From Pseudomonadota bacterium (GTDB lineage: Bacteria; Pseudomonadota; Gammaproteobacteria; Pseudomonadales; Azotimanducaceae): DNA of 7,682 nucleotides. The translations under genes were made by a program, and so were the position numbers. The notes under the pieces were generated by a model. It worked only from the letters and a program-made list of their open reading frames with translations, was not told the origin of the DNA and did no database searches. Of this stretch, positions 5,993-7,682 are shown one piece after another (positions within the stretch are counted from its first letter, which is position 1; every line of letters begins with the position of its first letter). Where the stretch lies: contig JAACDS010000185.1 in the NCBI GenBank assembly GCA_009936895.1, positions 1-7,682 on the forward strand, read 5' to 3'.

Positions 5993-6724
5993 ATGGCGTC
6001 GCTTCGAATTTACGCCCTGCCCTTGACTGGCGCATTGCTGTTACACGCTCTGGTTGCCTTCTTTTTTTTGCAAGGTTTCACCAGCCAGGGCGACATAGCA
6101 CAAGTCATTACGCCGACAGTGGTGAATGCCAAGTTGCTGGTGGTCGACGCGCCCGCTGCAACGAAACCCGCACCCAAGCCTGCACAGAAAACGCCGCCGG
6201 TAAAACCCTTGGCCCCCAAACCGGCTGTGGCCGGGACGAAGCCGGTCGTTGAGAACACGCCCCAAATAAAGGAGAGGCAAGTGGACACCGCCGAGGCGGA
6301 ACGGCAGCGTCAGGCGCTGGCAGACCAACAGCGGCGCGAACGTTTGGCTGCCTTGGGTGAACTGGCCGACGATTCCTTGCAGCGTTCGCTGGATGCGGAA
6401 GCTGAGCAGATCCTCGAAGGCGAAAACCTGCAAGAGGTTCAGAGCTATCAGGCCGGTATTTACGATTTGGTGAGAAAAAATTGGAGCCGGCCACCCAGTG
6501 CCCGCAATGGTATGCAGGCACGCTTCCTGGTGGAACTGATTCCAACCGGCGACGTGCTCTCTGTTGCCTTGGTCGACAGCTCCGGTAGCGGGTCTTTTGA
6601 TCGTTCGGCAGAGCAGGCCATTCGGCGTGCACGTCGTTTCGATGTGCCCCAAGACAATGGACTCTTCGAAGCAAATTTCCGCCGCTTCTACTTTCTGTTT
6701 CGTCCGGAGGATCTGTTACGGTAA
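5993..6724 (+). CDS. tolA: Cell envelope integrity protein TolA, short form
   Basis: Inner-membrane-anchored periplasmic spring that couples the TolQR motor to TolB and Pal. The N-terminal anchor is at about 10-28 (LTGALLLHALVAFFFLQGF) with His18 in the helix, like the conserved SHLS-region histidine. A Lys/Pro/Ala-rich segment spans 57-90. A charged helical stretch, probably coiled coil and rich in Ala, Glu, Gln and Arg, spans about 92-150. The TonB/TolA-type C-terminal domain spans about 152-243 (YDLVRKNWSRPPSARNGM, then SFDRSAEQAIRRARRF, ending FRPEDLLR). It resembles the Pseudomonas type and has no cysteines, unlike E. coli domain III with its disulphide. At 243 residues it is much shorter than E. 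coli TolA (421) or Pseudomonas TolA (about 350), and the shortening lies in the helical spacer. It starts seven bases after tolR with only a weak AGG; its stop overlaps the tolB start by one base. Confidence 0.95.
   Translation: MASLRIYALPLTGALLLHALVAFFFLQGFTSQGDIAQVITPTVVNAKLLVVDAPAATKPAPKPAQKTPPVKPLAPKPAVAGTKPVVENTPQIKERQVDTAEAERQRQALADQQRRERLAALGELADDSLQRSLDAEAEQILEGENLQEVQSYQAGIYDLVRKNWSRPPSARNGMQARFLVELIPTGDVLSVALVDSSGSGSFDRSAEQAIRRARRFDVPQDNGLFEANFRRFYFLFRPEDLLR
6706..6710 (+). promoter_or_regulatory. Candidate Shine-Dalgarno for tolB
   Basis: GGAGG lies within the last tolA codons, 13 bases before the ATG at 6724. The spacing is longer than ideal, but the match is strong and the ATG overlaps the tolA stop as TAATG. 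The alternative ATGs at 6775 and 6778 have no comparable site. This favours 6724 as the tolB start without settling it. Confidence 0.5.
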
Positions 6725-7682
6725 TGTCCGACGAGGTTCCTTCGAGGACGACCACAACAACAACCGCAAAGCCAATGATGCCAAAACCTAAATCGCGTAA
6801 TTTCTTTGTCCAGCAGGCCCGACCTGTTGTTTTGTTACTGCTGGGCCTCTTTTCCTTCAGCGCCAGTTGGGCGAACCTGGATACGATCATTATCGACCAA
6901 GGTGTTGATGATCCGATTCGAATCGCCGTCGTACCTTTCGAGGTCAGCGAAGACTTGGCAGACAAAGACAATCCGGCCAAATTGATTCGCTTTGATCTGG
7001 CGCGAAGCGGTCAATTTGATCCGGTTGCGTCGGAAAACATGCTCTCCTATCCCAGCACCGAAAATGCGGTTTTCTTTCGCGATTGGCGGATTTTGCAAAC
7101 CGCCTATCTGGTGATTGGTCAGGCCCAGAGTAACGCGCTGGGCGAGATTGATGTGACCTACCAACTGTTTGATGTCGCGACCCAAACCGCGTTGCAGCGA
7201 GAAAACTTTCGGGTGACTCCCGATCAGTGGCGCGATGTGGGTCACAAGATTGCTGATCTCGTTTATACAGAAGTCACCGGCGTTCGCGGCGCCTTCAGTA
7301 CGAAGATTCTGTACGTGCTTGCTCAGGATGTGGGCACTCAGCGCGCGACTTACAGTCTGCAGATGGCCGACGTAGACGGCGAACGGGCTCGCACCTTGTA
7401 TCGATCCGAAGATCCGATTCTGTCTGCAAGCTGGTCGCCTGATGGCAAGCGGGTTGCCTATGTTTCCTTCGAGACGGGTCGGCCAAGTATTATTTTGCAG
7501 GATGTAAATGCCCCCAACCGTGAACAACTGACAAATTTCCGCGGCATCAATGGGTCACCGGTGTTCTCCCCGGATGGCAGGCAGCTGGCCATGGTGCTGT
7601 CCCGCAGTGGAGACCCAGAGGTGTTTGTGATGAATCTGGAGAATCGCAAGCTGCGCCGCATTACCCGGCATCCGGCCATCGA
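6724..7682 (+). CDS. tolB: Tol-Pal system periplasmic protein TolB (3' end cut by window edge)
   Basis: Periplasmic beta-propeller that binds Pal at the outer membrane and is pulled off it by TolA. The frame is open to the right edge with 319 complete codons, against a family length of about 430. A signal peptide is clear: basic PKPKSRNFFVQQARP, a leucine-rich core (VVLLLLGLF), then a likely cut after SASWA (residue 50). The mature N-terminus NLDTIIIDQGVDDPIRIAVVPF matches the TolA-contacting strand and first domain of TolB. The alpha/beta domain runs to about residue 215, followed by the first propeller blades with SWSPDGK at 236-242 and FSPDGR at 281-286. The start is uncertain. ATG 6724 overlaps the tolA stop but gives a 50-residue leader with a run of six threonines. 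ATG 6775 or 6778 would give a normal 32-33-residue signal peptide but lacks a good ribosome-binding site. pal is expected downstream. Confidence 0.95.
   Translation, partial: MSDEVPSRTTTTTTAKPMMPKPKSRNFFVQQARPVVLLLLGLFSFSASWANLDTIIIDQGVDDPIRIAVVPFEVSEDLADKDNPAKLIRFDLARSGQFDPVASENMLSYPSTENAVFFRDWRILQTAYLVIGQAQSNALGEIDVTYQLFDVATQTALQRENFRVTPDQWRDVGHKIADLVYTEVTGVRGAFSTKILYVLAQDVGTQRATYSLQMADVDGERARTLYRSEDPILSASWSPDGKRVAYVSFETGRPSIILQDVNAPNREQLTNFRGINGSPVFSPDGRQLAMVLSRSGDPEVFVMNLENRKLRRITRHPAI

Noticed and set aside
6108..6980. Long antisense open frame (290 codons) across tolA and the start of tolB, and another at 6041-6652
   Set aside because: The translations are Arg/Pro/Ser-rich without family motifs, and the + strand carries well-supported tolA and tolB. 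These are shadow frames produced by codon bias.
6835..7527. Antisense open frame of 230 codons opposite tolB
   Set aside because: It lies fully opposite conserved TolB coding sequence and shows no recognisable domain; treated as a shadow.
1..7682. A previously undescribed system, mobile element or CRISPR array
   Set aside because: Every stretch is accounted for by nine conserved core genes with short gaps, and no repeats of the required kind were seen.

Overview
This window is a compact, one-directional stretch of a gammaproteobacterial chromosome. All nine genes lie on the + strand, with gaps of at most 51 bases. The order aspS - yebC - ruvC - ruvA - ruvB - tolQ - tolR - tolA - tolB is the order I recall from Pseudomonas aeruginosa, except that ybgC, normally between ruvB and tolQ, is absent. 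Several details look Pseudomonas-like rather than enteric: AspRS has His and Gly at the two tRNA-discrimination positions, there is no nudB between aspS and yebC, and the TolA C-terminal domain lacks cysteines and carries RPPSARNGM and LFRPEDL. A moderate G+C genome of the Pseudomonadales/Oceanospirillales type is the best guess; the species cannot be named from the sequence.

Layout. Bases 1-1791 hold aspartyl-tRNA synthetase, missing about four N-terminal residues at the left edge. Bases 1843-2580 hold yebC (YebC/PmpR/TACO1 family). Bases 2607-4808 hold the complete Holliday-junction resolution set: RuvC resolvase (GTG start), RuvA junction-binding protein (TTG start) and RuvB branch-migration ATPase (ATG, overlapping ruvA by one base). 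Bases 4847-7682 hold the Tol envelope system: the TolQ-TolR proton-driven motor, the periplasm-spanning TolA, and the 5' two thirds of TolB, which runs off the right edge. pal and cpoB would be expected next.

How the genes work together. RuvABC form one DNA-repair machine and TolQRAB one energised trans-envelope machine used for outer-membrane constriction and lipid homeostasis. The aspS/yebC part belongs to translation. Their shared orientation and tight spacing, with no recognisable terminator or strong promoter between them, suggest long co-transcripts (inference). Several junctions look translationally coupled: ruvA/ruvB (TGATG), tolQ/tolR (2-base gap), tolA/tolB (TAATG), and possibly yebC/ruvC, where the ruvC GTG lies in the 3' arm of a predicted hairpin and has no clear Shine-Dalgarno.

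I found no mobile element, CRISPR array, RNA gene, phage remnant or undescribed system. This is conserved core genome. The points worth a second look are the missing ybgC, the predicted non-discriminating AspRS, the ruvC start context, the non-ATG ruvA start, the uncertain tolB start with a threonine-rich leader, and a short TolA.
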